From PALSA-612 sp963791225 (lineage in GTDB: Bacteria; Actinomycetota; Thermoleophilia; Gaiellales; Gaiellaceae): a DNA stretch of 64,000 nt. Every line of letters begins with the position of its first letter. Positions within the stretch are counted from its first letter, which is position 1. Positions 1 through 9,243 of this stretch are shown in pieces. A program made the translations under genes and the position numbers. Where the stretch lies: the NCBI GenBank assembly GCA_963791225.1, contig CAWBRV010000008.1, positions 558,001 to 622,000 of the forward strand. Direction: 5' to 3'. A model generated the notes under the pieces. That model made no database searches, had not been told where the DNA came from, and saw only the letters and a program-made list of their open reading frames with translations.

Positions 1-1
1 G

Positions 2-619
2 GGCGGCGAGCCGCGTGCCTGGGTCGAGAAGACGCCGGGGCAGGAGCACGAGCTCGACGCGATCCTCGAGCGCTACCCCGCCGCCCGGTTCGTCCAGCTG
101 GTGCGCGATCCGAGAAGCGTCGCCGCTGCGATCGTGCGGCTCGACCGCGCCACGGGGCAGGAGACGGACCTGGTCGACGTCGGCCTGAGCATGCGCCGGT
201 CCTTCGACGCGGCCGAGCGAAACGTGCGCCGGCTGGGCGAGGACAGATACCTCGTCCTTCGCTACGAGGACCTCGTCGCCGGGCCCGAGACCACGATGCG
301 CCGGACGGCCGGCTTCGTCGGTATCGACTGGGCCGACTCGTTGCTGACGCCCACCGTCGGCGGCGTCGAGGCGACGTCGAACTCCACCTGGGCGGAACGG
401 AGGGCCACGGGGCGAATCGAGTCCGGGGGGCTCGAGCTCTGGCGCCAGGAGATCGACGAGCGTTCCGCTGAGATCGTCTCGGCCGCAACGCGCCGCGCTG
501 CGAAGCGGTTCGACTACGCGCTTCCCGGGGCCGGTGTGCGCGCGCTGACAGAAGTGACCGCTCGGCGTGCGCGGGGAGAGCTAGGGCGACGTCGCCGCGC
601 CGTCACTCCGCCTGCGTGA
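2..619 (+). CDS. Sulfotransferase, 5'-truncated by window edge
   Basis: The reading frame is open from base 2, so the N-terminus lies outside the window; about 205 residues are visible. The protein would transfer sulfate from PAPS to a hydroxyl or amino group, here probably on a glycan. An EKTP...H stretch near visible residues 9-16 and the RDPRSV motif at 35-40 resemble the acceptor/PAPS region and the 3'-phosphate-binding motif of the Sulfotransfer_1/3 families. The C-terminal part (ARRATGRIESGG...W) also fits the family. It faces the convergent methyltransferase gene and overlaps it by 17 nt. A second sulfotransferase lies at 8.2 kb. The substrate cannot be read from the sequence. Confidence 0.8.
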   Translation, partial: GGEPRAWVEKTPGQEHELDAILERYPAARFVQLVRDPRSVAAAIVRLDRATGQETDLVDVGLSMRRSFDAAERNVRRLGEDRYLVLRYEDLVAGPETTMRRTAGFVGIDWADSLLTPTVGGVEATSNSTWAERRATGRIESGGLELWRQEIDERSAEIVSAATRRAAKRFDYALPGAGVRALTEVTARRARGELGRRRRAVTPPA

Positions 620-1370
620 CACCGGTGCAGAAGAAGACCTTCTCCTCTGGCGCCAACGCGTAGCTCCGGACGGAACGCTCGCCGAGGAGTTCGACGGCGC
701 TCGTCGCGCGGACGGAGAAGCCGGACTCCTCGAGCCGCCGGACGTAGTCGGCCTCGGCGTACAGCCGTACGTGTGTCGGGTCGCCGAAGCGCCGGGCGCG
801 CTCCTCCGGCGGGAGGTGCGTTCCAGGCTCCTCCTCGTCCGTGCGCTCTGCGCGCGCTGCGATCGGCACCTGGAGCACCGCCCAGCCGCCGGGCGCGAGT
901 ACGCGGTGCATTTCTCGCATCGCCGCGCGGTCGTCCGAGACGTGCTCGAGCACGTGCGAGCAGATGATCGCGTCGTAGGCGGCGTCGGGCCTCGCGATCG
1001 CGGTCAGGTCCGAGTGGAAGTCGACGCCGGGCATGTCCAGGTCGGTGGTCTCGTAGCTCTCCTGCCTGCGCGCGATCGCGCGGCGGAGTCGGGCCTCTGG
1101 CGCGACGTGGAGGACGCGCAGCGGGGTACGAAGGAGCTCGGTGTCGCGCTGCAGGAACAGGTAGAGGAGCCGCTCGCGGTCGTTCGAGCGACACCACGGG
1201 CACTCGGCCTCCCGCAGGCCGCCGCCGACGATCCCGAGCTCCGCGTAGACGGGCAGGTCGCGGCCGCGCGGCTCGAGCTTGCGGAAGCGAAGGTGGCAGA
1301 ACGGGCAGCGATACCGGAGCCCGAGGAAGGGAGCGACGTTCAGGACTCGCCTCGCAGTCGCGCGGAGCAT
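603..1370 (-). CDS. Class I SAM-dependent methyltransferase with zinc ribbon
   Basis: 255 residues, ATG at 1370. The N-terminal part carries two Cys pairs (CPFC at 22-25, CPWC at 57-60) that look like a zinc ribbon. The methyltransferase fold follows: LRVLHVAPE near 84 (SAM motif I position), ICSHVLEHV near 137-145, and GGWAVLQVP near 161-169, as in Methyltransf_11. The ATG overlaps the stop of the upstream membrane glycosyltransferase by one base, so the two are translationally coupled. In this locus it probably methylates a sugar or lipid-linked glycan. The acceptor is inferred from context only. Confidence 0.8.
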   Translation of the reverse strand: MLRATARRVLNVAPFLGLRYRCPFCHLRFRKLEPRGRDLPVYAELGIVGGGLREAECPWCRSNDRERLLYLFLQRDTELLRTPLRVLHVAPEARLRRAIARRQESYETTDLDMPGVDFHSDLTAIARPDAAYDAIICSHVLEHVSDDRAAMREMHRVLAPGGWAVLQVPIAARAERTDEEEPGTHLPPEERARRFGDPTHVRLYAEADYVRRLEESGFSVRATSAVELLGERSVRSYALAPEEKVFFCTGVTQAE

Positions 1371-3349
1371 CAGCGGATCCGGTAAAGCCGCCAGCCGTGG
1401 TCGTCCACCACGGGCCGACCTCCGTACGCGGCCAATCCGCGTCTGCCGGGCGCGACGACATACCAGTCGGGCGTAACCGTGGGTTTGAACACCACCTTGC
1501 GGTCCAGCCGACTCCCGAAGTACGGGTAGCTGACGTCCTCGCGACCGATCGCGAGCGCGATGGTGTCGCCTTTCCGGGCATTGCGCTCGAGCGCCGCGAC
1601 GACCTTCCGTTCGCCGGGGTGCAGGAACGTGCCGAGCACCTGCGCGCGTGACAGGTCCCAGACCGAGGTGGGTGCCGAGCCGCCGAGCACGTTCACGCCC
1701 GACGGCTTCTCGTCGTAGTGGACGAGTGCGAGTGCGAGCGCGGTCACGCCGATCGCCGTCGCCGCCCAGGCGAGCGGCCGATAGGGCAGCAGCAGACCCC
1801 ACACGGTGGCTGCCAGCGCGACGCCGAAGACGACGTAGCGGCCGTCCCAGAGGCTGTAGAAGGTCGTGATCGCCTGCAGCACGAGCCACACGAGCGGCGC
1901 GAGCGCGAGGACGGCCGCCACGCGCGGCACGGTGTGCTTCCGCAGGGCGATCCAGACCAGTGCGAAGCCGCCGAGCACGAGCAGGATCCCGGCCGGCCCG
2001 TACCAGGACTGGAACGGACTCGCGCGCGTCAGGTGCTTGTCGAAGCCGAGGAAGGCGAGGTTGTGCCGGTCGAGCGCGACCCAGAGCTTCTGGTAGGCGT
2101 GCAGCAACTCGTGGTCGATCGCCCGGAACGCGAGCGGCAGCGCCGCGAGAGCGACAGCGACGGCGATCGAGACCCAGCCGAACCGCTTGCGCCCCCGCAC
2201 CCCGAAGAAGAGCACGACGCCCGCCCCGACGAGGTAGAGGAACCGGTCGCGGCCGACCGCGCCCGACGGGTCGACCGCGTCGACGACGAGCCGCATGAAG
2301 TGCGCCACGATCCCGGCCGGCGAGTACGTGTTGCCGTGCTCGACCGTCGTCGCGTTCGTCGCGTTTCCGAGCTTGCCGTCGAAGTGCCCGGTCTTGGCGA
2401 TGTTGAGGACGTACCAGTAGCACCCGAGCACGATCCCGCCGGCGCCGACGAGCACGAGTGCCGGCCAGCGGCGCCGCGGATAGAGGAACGCGCCGAGCAG
2501 CGCGAGCAGGGGCAGCGCGAGGAGCGCCGTGATCTTCGTCCCGATCGCGAGCCCGAGCGCGAGCGCCGACAGCGCGAGCGATACCCGTGTCCACGTGATC
2601 AGGAAGTACGCGCAGCAGAGGAGGAAGGCGCCGAAGACGAGGTCGTTGAGTGCGGTCGCCGACTGGAGGACGACGACCGGCAGCGTCGCGAACAGCAGCG
2701 CGCCGAACAGCGCCTGGCGCACGGACAGGCCGATCCGCCGCGCGATGCCCGCGACCGCGAGCATCGACGCGACGAGCGCGGACAGCTGGACGAAGCCAGC
2801 GAAGCGCTCGGTCTTCCCGAGGATCATCGTGAACGACTGGGCGATCTCGGCGTTCGGCGGGAAGCCGTTCAGCCGCGCGTCGTTCGCACCGGGGATGTAG
2901 GCGATCGCGTGCTGCTGCTTCCAGAACGCCGCGCGCGCGAGGTGGTACCAGAGGGCGTCGTAGTCGTTCGGCGCCGTCCCGACGATCAGCGCCGCGACAT
3001 ACGCAAGCGCGCCGAGCACGGCGATGCCGAGGACCGCGACGACCGGGTCGCGCGCCGCTTCGCGGCAGGCGGCGAGCGCTGGGCGGAACGACGGCGGCGA
3101 GGGCCGCCCGCGGAGCAGCCAGACGCCTCCGGCCACGGCGGCCACGACGGCCAGCGCACCCGAGAGCCAGGTGGCGGTCAGATCGTGTCCCGGCGACAAC
3201 ACCAGCTCGATCACGACGACGAGCGAGAAGGCGACGAGGTAGAACGCGAGCACGAAGTCGGTCGCGCCGCGGAGACCCAGGCACGAGGTGAGCGGGCCGG
3301 CGGCTACCAGGAGCAGCGCCGACCCGAGGACGAGCGTTCCGAGGGTCAT
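1370..3349 (-). CDS. Polytopic membrane glycosyltransferase-like protein (GT39/ArnT-like)
   Basis: 659 residues with roughly a dozen hydrophobic segments, beginning with an N-terminal membrane segment. An acidic loop after the early helices (APNDYDALWYHL, then IPGANDARLNGFPPNAE) resembles the first periplasmic loop of GT-C enzymes such as PMT/ArnT, which use polyprenyl-phosphate sugars. The C-terminal ~100 residues form a soluble domain. It is divergent from the GT at 3385, with only 35 nt between the start codons. Likely role: adding a sugar to a lipid-linked glycan on the outer face of the membrane. GT-C membership is inferred from topology and loop character, not from a full motif. Confidence 0.65.
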   Translation of the reverse strand: MTLGTLVLGSALLLVAAGPLTSCLGLRGATDFVLAFYLVAFSLVVVIELVLSPGHDLTATWLSGALAVVAAVAGGVWLLRGRPSPPSFRPALAACREAARDPVVAVLGIAVLGALAYVAALIVGTAPNDYDALWYHLARAAFWKQQHAIAYIPGANDARLNGFPPNAEIAQSFTMILGKTERFAGFVQLSALVASMLAVAGIARRIGLSVRQALFGALLFATLPVVVLQSATALNDLVFGAFLLCCAYFLITWTRVSLALSALALGLAIGTKITALLALPLLALLGAFLYPRRRWPALVLVGAGGIVLGCYWYVLNIAKTGHFDGKLGNATNATTVEHGNTYSPAGIVAHFMRLVVDAVDPSGAVGRDRFLYLVGAGVVLFFGVRGRKRFGWVSIAVAVALAALPLAFRAIDHELLHAYQKLWVALDRHNLAFLGFDKHLTRASPFQSWYGPAGILLVLGGFALVWIALRKHTVPRVAAVLALAPLVWLVLQAITTFYSLWDGRYVVFGVALAATVWGLLLPYRPLAWAATAIGVTALALALVHYDEKPSGVNVLGGSAPTSVWDLSRAQVLGTFLHPGERKVVAALERNARKGDTIALAIGREDVSYPYFGSRLDRKVVFKPTVTPDWYVVAPGRRGLAAYGGRPVVDDHGWRLYRIR

Positions 3350-3384
3350 GGCCTGGCGATTCTCTACGATGGGTCGCCGGACCG

Positions 3385-4827
3385 ATGACTCAGACGATCC
3401 CTGTCATGGACGTCGAGCAGACCAACGGGGAGCGAGAAGGTGGCCAGCAGCCCCGAGTCTGGCTCCTGCTCGTCGACCCGCTCCCGAACCGCATCTTCTT
3501 CGACTGCGGCATCGTCGACGCCCTCAAGCAAGCGTTGGACGACCGTCTGACGGCCGTGTGGCTCGTCGACGAGAAGCACGTCCGCCCGTGGCTCGACCGC
3601 GTGCAAGGCATGCCGATGCTGACGAAGGACGACCTCATGCCGGTCGAGGTGCCGTTCCGCGAGCGTGTCTCCCGGCGGGTCGACATCGAGCTGAACAAGC
3701 GGATCGGCTTCTTCCCGCTCGCCGTCCGGCACAGCTTCCGCCACGGCTTCCACGAAGGCCGCTGGGTCTCCGGACACCGGAACTTCCTGCTCGATCCCGA
3801 CCGCATCGGGCCGCTGCCGCGCTGGCAGTTCCTCGAGGAGCCGATGGCGCGCTGGTACTTCTCGCCGACGCGCCGTTACGTGCCGTCGGCCTTGCTCGAG
3901 CGCATGCGGGCCGAATGCAGCGGCTTGGTGGTGACCAACCTGCAGGCGCGAGCGTCGATGCCGCCCATGCTCGCCGCCCGTCGTCTCGGGATTCCCGTGA
4001 TCGGAAACGTCGCGAGCTGGGATCACCAGGTCGGCAAGGGAGTCCTGTCGCCGGGGCTCGACAGCTATCTCGTCCAGAACGAGATCATGCGAAGCGATCT
4101 CGAGCGCTTCCACGGCATTCGCCCGGAACGGGTCGTGGTCACGGGTTGGCCGCAGTCGGACGTCTACCACCGGCCGAGGCCGTTTGCCGAGTACGCGGCC
4201 CTCCTCCAACCCCTCGGTCTCGATCCTGCACAGCCGGTCGTCCTCTATGCGGGGAACACGCCGACGAACCAGCCGTACGAGGCGAACTACGTGAGCAGGA
4301 TCGTCGACTGGTGGGAGCAGAGCGGCGGCCCCGGACGCTTCCAGCTCCTGTTCCGGCCGCATCCGCGGGACGGCCAGGTCAAGGAGCGCTTCGCCGCTGC
4401 ACTCGACCGCCCCGGGGCGGCGGTGCAGGATGCGAGCTACACGGATCTCGGCGACCTCGCCACGCTGCTCCAGCAAGTCGCCTGCGTGGTCGCAAACGGT
4501 GGGACGATCCTGCTCGACGGTGTCGCCAACGACCGGCCGTCGGTCTGCATCACGTTCGACGCCGGTGCCCCGCCCGGGGAGCGCTGGGCCGACCTCAACC
4601 TCGGCGGCGAGCACTACCGCGAGCTGATCGACTCGGACGCGCTCTACCGGGCGGACGACTTCGACGGGCTGTTCGCGGCCGTCGAGCGCGCACTCGCACG
4701 CCCGGACGAGTACTCGGACGAGCGCAGGCGCGTCTCGCGCGAGGTCATGGGCGAGGTGGACGGTCGGGCCGTGGAACGGGTCGTCGCCGCGATCGTCGAC
4801 GGACTCGGCGTTCACGCCGCGAGATGA
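3385..4827 (+). CDS. GT-B glycosyltransferase, CDP-glycerol glycerophosphotransferase-like
   Basis: 480 residues, soluble. The C-terminal half carries FRPHPRD and VVANGGTILLDGVANDRPSV, the pattern of the nucleotide-binding Rossmann domain in CDP-glycerol:polyglycerophosphate transferases and related capsule GTs. Upstream is a GNVASWDHQVGKG segment and VVVTGWPQSD, also typical of this superfamily. It is the first gene of a plus-strand run; its stop overlaps the ATG of the next GT (ATGA at 4824). A TACGAT hexamer at 3365-3370 is a possible -10. Whether it transfers glycerol phosphate or a sugar is not decidable here. Confidence 0.7.
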   Translation: MTQTIPVMDVEQTNGEREGGQQPRVWLLLVDPLPNRIFFDCGIVDALKQALDDRLTAVWLVDEKHVRPWLDRVQGMPMLTKDDLMPVEVPFRERVSRRVDIELNKRIGFFPLAVRHSFRHGFHEGRWVSGHRNFLLDPDRIGPLPRWQFLEEPMARWYFSPTRRYVPSALLERMRAECSGLVVTNLQARASMPPMLAARRLGIPVIGNVASWDHQVGKGVLSPGLDSYLVQNEIMRSDLERFHGIRPERVVVTGWPQSDVYHRPRPFAEYAALLQPLGLDPAQPVVLYAGNTPTNQPYEANYVSRIVDWWEQSGGPGRFQLLFRPHPRDGQVKERFAAALDRPGAAVQDASYTDLGDLATLLQQVACVVANGGTILLDGVANDRPSVCITFDAGAPPGERWADLNLGGEHYRELIDSDALYRADDFDGLFAAVERALARPDEYSDERRRVSREVMGEVDGRAVERVVAAIVDGLGVHAAR

Positions 4828-6002
4828 CGCCCGGCGACGCGACTCTCGTCCTCTACAGCAAGCTCGCCTTCTACCCCATCCACTGGTTGGCGCTCGAGGA
4901 GATCGTCGCCCGCTACCGCGTGCGCGCCGTGGTGCTCGCCGCCCCCGCACCCGAGCTTCCGACGGTGCACGCCGCTCACGGGACCGTCGAGCCGACGGAC
5001 GGCCGGATCGAGGTGCGGCGCATGCCGGCCGGGTCGAGACGCGAGCGTGTCCTCTGGCTGGCGCGGCAGGTTCGCGACGTCGGGCCCGACGTGGTCTGGG
5101 TGCAGGAGGAGCCGATCGACCCGTTCCTGCTCGAGTTGCTCGCGCTCTACCGGCTTCGCCGCCGTCCGCGGATCGTGGCGTCGGTGTGCGAGAACATCTT
5201 CCCCGCTCCCGCGAGCAGGGTCACCCGCTTCGCGCGGGAAGCGCTCTGGCCTCGTCTCGACGAGCTGATCGCCGTCGCCTCCCCGTCGATCGAGGGGATC
5301 CGGGCCGCAGGGATGCCCGCGTCCGTCCGCGCGTCGACCCTCGTCGCCGGTGGGCTCGGACCGCCGGCGCGCGTCGAGCCTCTGCCGCTCCCGTTCGGCG
5401 CCGACGACTTCGTCGTCGGATTCGCCGGCCGCATCGTGGAGGAGAAGGGCTGGCGCGTGCTCGTCCGTGCGCTCGAGGCGCTTCCGCACGAGTTCAAGCT
5501 CGCCGTCGCAGGGGACGGCCCCGACCTCGGCCTCGTGATCGAGGCGCTTCCCGACCGCGTCCATTCCGCGGGGCTGCTCCCGAAGGACGCTCTCTGGGGC
5601 TTCTACGCCGCCGTCCACTGTCTCGCGGTCCCCTCGCTGAGCACCCCACGCTGGAAGGAGCAGCTCGGCGGCACGCTCCTGGACGGACTGGTGATGGGCA
5701 TTCCGGTCGTCGCGTCGGCGAGCGGCGGCCTGCCGGACGCGATGGGCGACGCGGGCGTGCTCGTCCCGGAAGGTGACGACGGCGCGCTCGCAGACGCGCT
5801 GCGGCGTCTTCGCGAGGACGCCGCGCTCCGGGCGCGGCTCGCAGAGCGCGGTCGAGAGCGCTTCCGGAAGGAGTTCGCAATCCCCGCCTATGCAGGCAAG
5901 ATCGCAAAGGCGCTGGCTCTCCGGCCACGAGACGTTAGAGAAGCGTCAGCGGACCGTTTGCATCTCGAGACGGCAGACGGCGCCGAGGAGGGGATCGACT
6001 AG
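4824..6002 (+). CDS. Glycosyltransferase family 4
   Basis: 392 residues; ATG at 4824 overlaps the preceding stop (ATGA). A GT-B fold is indicated by VGFAGRIVEEKGWRVLVRALE (donor-domain start), AGDGPDLG, HSAGLLPKDALWGFYAAVHCLAVPS and the EQLGGTLLDGLVMGIPVVAS segment with the family's conserved Glu region, followed by GGLPD and the GVLVPEGDDGALADAL tail. It would act in the cytoplasm on a lipid-linked acceptor. It is directly upstream of the exporter permease. Donor sugar unknown. Confidence 0.8.
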   Translation: MTPGDATLVLYSKLAFYPIHWLALEEIVARYRVRAVVLAAPAPELPTVHAAHGTVEPTDGRIEVRRMPAGSRRERVLWLARQVRDVGPDVVWVQEEPIDPFLLELLALYRLRRRPRIVASVCENIFPAPASRVTRFAREALWPRLDELIAVASPSIEGIRAAGMPASVRASTLVAGGLGPPARVEPLPLPFGADDFVVGFAGRIVEEKGWRVLVRALEALPHEFKLAVAGDGPDLGLVIEALPDRVHSAGLLPKDALWGFYAAVHCLAVPSLSTPRWKEQLGGTLLDGLVMGIPVVASASGGLPDAMGDAGVLVPEGDDGALADALRRLREDAALRARLAERGRERFRKEFAIPAYAGKIAKALALRPRDVREASADRLHLETADGAEEGID

Positions 6003-6012
6003 CATCGACGCG

Positions 6013-6906
6013 ATGAGCCTGGCCGAACAGACGAGGCCGAACGACACGCTGCCCGGCGACGAGGACGAGCTCCCGGAGCTTTCCAGCCGGATCACCCGGA
6101 TCCGCCCTGCGGGCAAGGTTCCGCACATCGAGCTGCGGGAGCTGTGGCAGTACCGTGAGCTCGCGGCCACCTTCGCCTGGCGCGATCTGAAGGTTCGCTA
6201 CAAGCAGTCGTTGATCGGGGTCGCCTGGGCGATCATCCAGCCGGTGATGACGATGATCGTCTTCACCTTCATCTTCGGCACGTTCGCGAAGGTGCCCTCC
6301 CAGGGCCTGCCGTATCCCGTGTTCTCGTACTCGGGAATCCTCCCCTGGACGTACTTCGCGACCGCGCTCGGCGCCGCCAGCGGAAGCCTGGCGATGAACT
6401 CGACGCTCGTGACCAAGATCTACTTCCCGCGCATCCTGCTCCCGATCGCCGCGATCACCGTGCCGGCGGTCGACTTCGTGCTTGCGTCCTCTGTCCTGTT
6501 CGGGCTGATGGCGTACTACAGCCTCTCGGTCGGGCCCCACGTGCTGCTCGCGCCCGTGTTCATGGTGCTCGCCGCCGCGACCGCGCTCGGCGTCGGCCTG
6601 ATCTTCGCGGTCATCAACGTCCGCTATCGAGACGTGCCGTACGCGATCCCCTTCATCATCCAGATCTGGCTCTTCCTGTCGCCGGTGATCTACCCGATCA
6701 AGGCCCTGCACCAGCCCTGGGAGCGGCTGATCCTGTCGCTCAACCCGATGAGCGGCGTCATCACGGGCTTCCGCTGGGCCTTACTCGGGACACCGCCGCC
6801 GTCCCCGCTCCTGATCCTGCTCAGCGTGCTCTCGGCCTGCGGCTTCCTCGCGTTCGGCGTGATCTTCTTCCGGCGCTCCGAGCCCCGCTTCGCGGACACG
6901 ATCTAG
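6013..6906 (+). CDS. ABC-2 type polysaccharide export permease (Wzm/TagG-like)
   Basis: 297 residues, six predicted membrane segments, with the N-terminal amphipathic/cytoplasmic region and the sequence WRDLKVRYKQSLIGVAWAII that is characteristic of O-antigen/teichoic acid ABC permeases. SGILPWTYF, the NVRYRDV loop and LSPVIYPI are further family hallmarks. With the ATPase 14 nt downstream it would form the channel that moves the completed lipid-linked polysaccharide across the cytoplasmic membrane. A TAGCAT hexamer at 6000-6005 lies exactly 7 nt before the ATG and overlaps the previous stop codon; it could be a -10 for a leaderless transcript. Confidence 0.9.
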   Translation: MSLAEQTRPNDTLPGDEDELPELSSRITRIRPAGKVPHIELRELWQYRELAATFAWRDLKVRYKQSLIGVAWAIIQPVMTMIVFTFIFGTFAKVPSQGLPYPVFSYSGILPWTYFATALGAASGSLAMNSTLVTKIYFPRILLPIAAITVPAVDFVLASSVLFGLMAYYSLSVGPHVLLAPVFMVLAAATALGVGLIFAVINVRYRDVPYAIPFIIQIWLFLSPVIYPIKALHQPWERLILSLNPMSGVITGFRWALLGTPPPSPLLILLSVLSACGFLAFGVIFFRRSEPRFADTI

Positions 6907-6920
6907 AAGGGACGCCGAGG

Positions 6921-8195
6921 ATGCCGCCGATCGTGATCGAGGCCACGGGGCTCTCGAAGCGCTATCGCCTCGGGCAGCTTCAGCACGGCTACGACACCCT
7001 GCGCGACACGATCGCGCACGGTGCCAGCAGGGTCCTCAAGCGAGAGCACCTGCCGACCGCCGAGGAGATCTGGGCGCTCGACGACGTCTCCTTCACCGTC
7101 GAGCAGGGCGAGGTGCTGGGCGTGATCGGGCCGAACGGAGCCGGGAAGTCGACGCTGCTCAAGATCCTGACCCGCATCACCACGCCGACGCGCGGCAGCG
7201 CCGAGATCCGCGGGCGGGTGGGCAGCCTGCTCGAGGTCGGCACCGGGTTCCACGGTGAGCTGACCGGTCGCGAGAACGTGTACCTGAACGGCGCGATCCT
7301 GGGCATGACGCGCCGCGAGATCAACAGGAAGCTTCCCGACATCGTCGAGTTCTCCGGGGTCGCGAAGTTCATCGACACCCCCGTCAAGCGCTACTCGAGC
7401 GGGATGTACGTCAGGCTGGCCTTCTCCGTCGCAGCTCACCTCGAGCCGGAGATCCTGCTGGTCGACGAGGTCCTCGCCGTGGGGGACGCCGAGTTCCAGC
7501 GCCGCTGTCTCGGACGGATGGAGGAGCTCTCGCGTCACGGGCGCACCGTGCTGTTCGTCTCACACCAGATGCAGGTGCTCGCCCGCCTGTGCGATCGCGC
7601 GATCCTGCTCCGCGAGGGCAGGGTCGTCCAGGACGGGCCGAGCGACCAGGTCGTGGCGCATTACCTCCAGGCCGAGGGCGGGGCAGGCTCGCAGCGCGCC
7701 TGGCCCGACCTCGCCACCGCTCCGGGGGGCAAGCGGGTGCGGTTGCGCGAGGTCCGTGTCGTCGACGAGAAGGGGCAGCTGGTGGACAGCGTTGACATCC
7801 GGCGGCCGGTCGGGATCGAGATCAGCTTCACGCTGCTGCGCGACGACGTCGCGGTCTTCCCGAAGATCAAGGTCACGGACCGCGAGGGCAACAACGCCTT
7901 CAACACGGTCGATACGAGCCCGCTCTGGAAGGAGCCGCTCCGTACCGGTGACTACGTCGCCACCGCCTGGATTCCGGGCAATCTCCTCAACGAGGGCCTG
8001 TACACGGTCGAGCCCGGCGTCTCCAGCCTCGGGGCGATCGGCTCGAACAAGCTCGTGCACCAGGCCCGCGCTACCGACGCCGTCGCCTTCCACGTCTACG
8101 ACCCGGGCCTGGGCGACACGTCGAAAGGGGCGTTCGCCGGACAGTTCCGTGGCGCGGTGCGCCCCTTGCTCGAGTGGACGTCCGAACGTCGATGA
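6921..8195 (+). CDS. ABC polysaccharide exporter ATPase with C-terminal glycan-recognition domain (Wzt-like)
   Basis: 424 residues. The ATPase domain has Walker A GPNGAGKST (70-78), the polysaccharide-exporter signature region YSSGMYVRLAFSVA (158-171) and Walker B ILLVDEVLAVGD (178-189). From about residue 250 to the end is an extra beta-rich domain like the Wzt C-terminal carbohydrate-binding domain, which in O9a-type systems recognises the terminal modification of the polymer before export. This suggests a capped polymer, and the next gene (sulfotransferase, ATGA overlap) is one candidate for the capping enzyme. Confidence 0.9.
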   Translation: MPPIVIEATGLSKRYRLGQLQHGYDTLRDTIAHGASRVLKREHLPTAEEIWALDDVSFTVEQGEVLGVIGPNGAGKSTLLKILTRITTPTRGSAEIRGRVGSLLEVGTGFHGELTGRENVYLNGAILGMTRREINRKLPDIVEFSGVAKFIDTPVKRYSSGMYVRLAFSVAAHLEPEILLVDEVLAVGDAEFQRRCLGRMEELSRHGRTVLFVSHQMQVLARLCDRAILLREGRVVQDGPSDQVVAHYLQAEGGAGSQRAWPDLATAPGGKRVRLREVRVVDEKGQLVDSVDIRRPVGIEISFTLLRDDVAVFPKIKVTDREGNNAFNTVDTSPLWKEPLRTGDYVATAWIPGNLLNEGLYTVEPGVSSLGAIGSNKLVHQARATDAVAFHVYDPGLGDTSKGAFAGQFRGAVRPLLEWTSERR

Positions 8196-9133
8196 CGTCG
8201 CCGCCCCTCGTCCACGTCGGGTACCACAAGACCGGCAGCCGCTGGCTGCGCTTCGTGTTCTTCGGCAACCCGCGGACGGGATTCGGCTGGGTCGACAAGT
8301 CCGGCCCTGACCATCCCGTGCGGCGCCTCGTCGGCGCCCGGCCGCTCGAGTTCGACGCCGAGGCGAGCCGCGCCGAGTTCTCGCCGCTCCTCGAACGCCT
8401 CGAAGCGGAGGGCCTCGCTCCCGTCGTCTCGTTCGAGCGCTTCTCGGGCAACCCGTTCTCGGGTGGGTACGACAGCAAGGAGATCGCCGACCGCCTCGTC
8501 TCGGTCTTTCCCGGATCGAGGGTGCTGATGGTCGTCCGCGAGCAGCGGAGCATGATCGTCTCGACGTACAAGCAGTACGTGCGCGAGGGCGGAGCCCTGT
8601 CGCCGACGAAGTTCATGACGCCGCCGACGTCCAGGAGCATGCGCATCCCGTGGTTCGACTTCCGGCACTTCGAGTACGACCACCTGCTCGTCTACTACCG
8701 GAGCCTGTTCGGGCCGGAGGCCGTGCTGGCGCTCACGTACGAGCAGTTCGTCGCAGATCCGCGTACCTTCGTCGCCGAGATCGCCCGCTTCGCCGGGAAG
8801 CCGTTGAGCGAGGAGGCTCTCGACTTGCTGCCGTTCGATCGGAAGACCAACCCGGGACCGCCGGCGACTGCGATCGCAGCGCGCCGGATGCTGAACGGCA
8901 TCGGAGTCTGCTCCGACCTCAACCCGGCCCCGCCGCTCTCCTCCCCGGTCTTCTGGCGGCTCGGGAAACGGATCGACCGGCTCAACCTGGCCCCACGGCA
9001 GACCGTCGAGCGAGAGGAGGCGAAGTTGCGTCGTGCGGTGGAAGAGGTCGTCGGCGAGCGCTACGTGGACAGCAACCGCCGCACGGCGGAGTTGACCGGC
9101 CTCGACCTGGCCGCGTACGGCTGGATGGTCTGA
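8192..9133 (+). CDS. Sulfotransferase (PAPS-dependent)
   Basis: 313 residues from ATG 8192, chosen because it overlaps the wzt-like stop (ATGA); a GTG at 8174 would add six residues. The 5'-phosphosulfate-binding element is VGYHKTGSRWLRF (residues 9-21, a variant of the usual KTGTT...). VLMVVREQRSMIVSTYKQY around residues 110-129 matches the 3'-phosphate-binding region with its conserved Arg and Ser. DFRHFEYDHLLVYYRSLFG and LTYEQFVADP fit glycan sulfotransferases of the Sulfotransfer family. Coupling to the exporter ATPase suggests that the exported polymer is the substrate (inference). Confidence 0.82.
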   Translation: MTSPPLVHVGYHKTGSRWLRFVFFGNPRTGFGWVDKSGPDHPVRRLVGARPLEFDAEASRAEFSPLLERLEAEGLAPVVSFERFSGNPFSGGYDSKEIADRLVSVFPGSRVLMVVREQRSMIVSTYKQYVREGGALSPTKFMTPPTSRSMRIPWFDFRHFEYDHLLVYYRSLFGPEAVLALTYEQFVADPRTFVAEIARFAGKPLSEEALDLLPFDRKTNPGPPATAIAARRMLNGIGVCSDLNPAPPLSSPVFWRLGKRIDRLNLAPRQTVEREEAKLRRAVEEVVGERYVDSNRRTAELTGLDLAAYGWMV

Positions 9134-9243
9134 TCCAGGCATCGTTTCGGGCGCGCCGCTACCCTGGTTGGCTGCCGGCAACCCCGTGAAGGCCCGTTCG
9201 AGCCAGTGGCCGGGGTCGACACTCGAATCCTCGGAGGTTCACG

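Noticed and set aside
1718..3388. Long plus-strand ORF (about 556 codons) opposite the membrane glycosyltransferase
   Set aside because: Composition is almost only Arg, Glu, Asp, Pro and Gly with no domain; it is the antisense shadow of a high-GC gene with clear membrane segments on the other strand. The same applies to many other antisense ORFs, e.g. 18033-20516, 34567-36093, 43952-46648.
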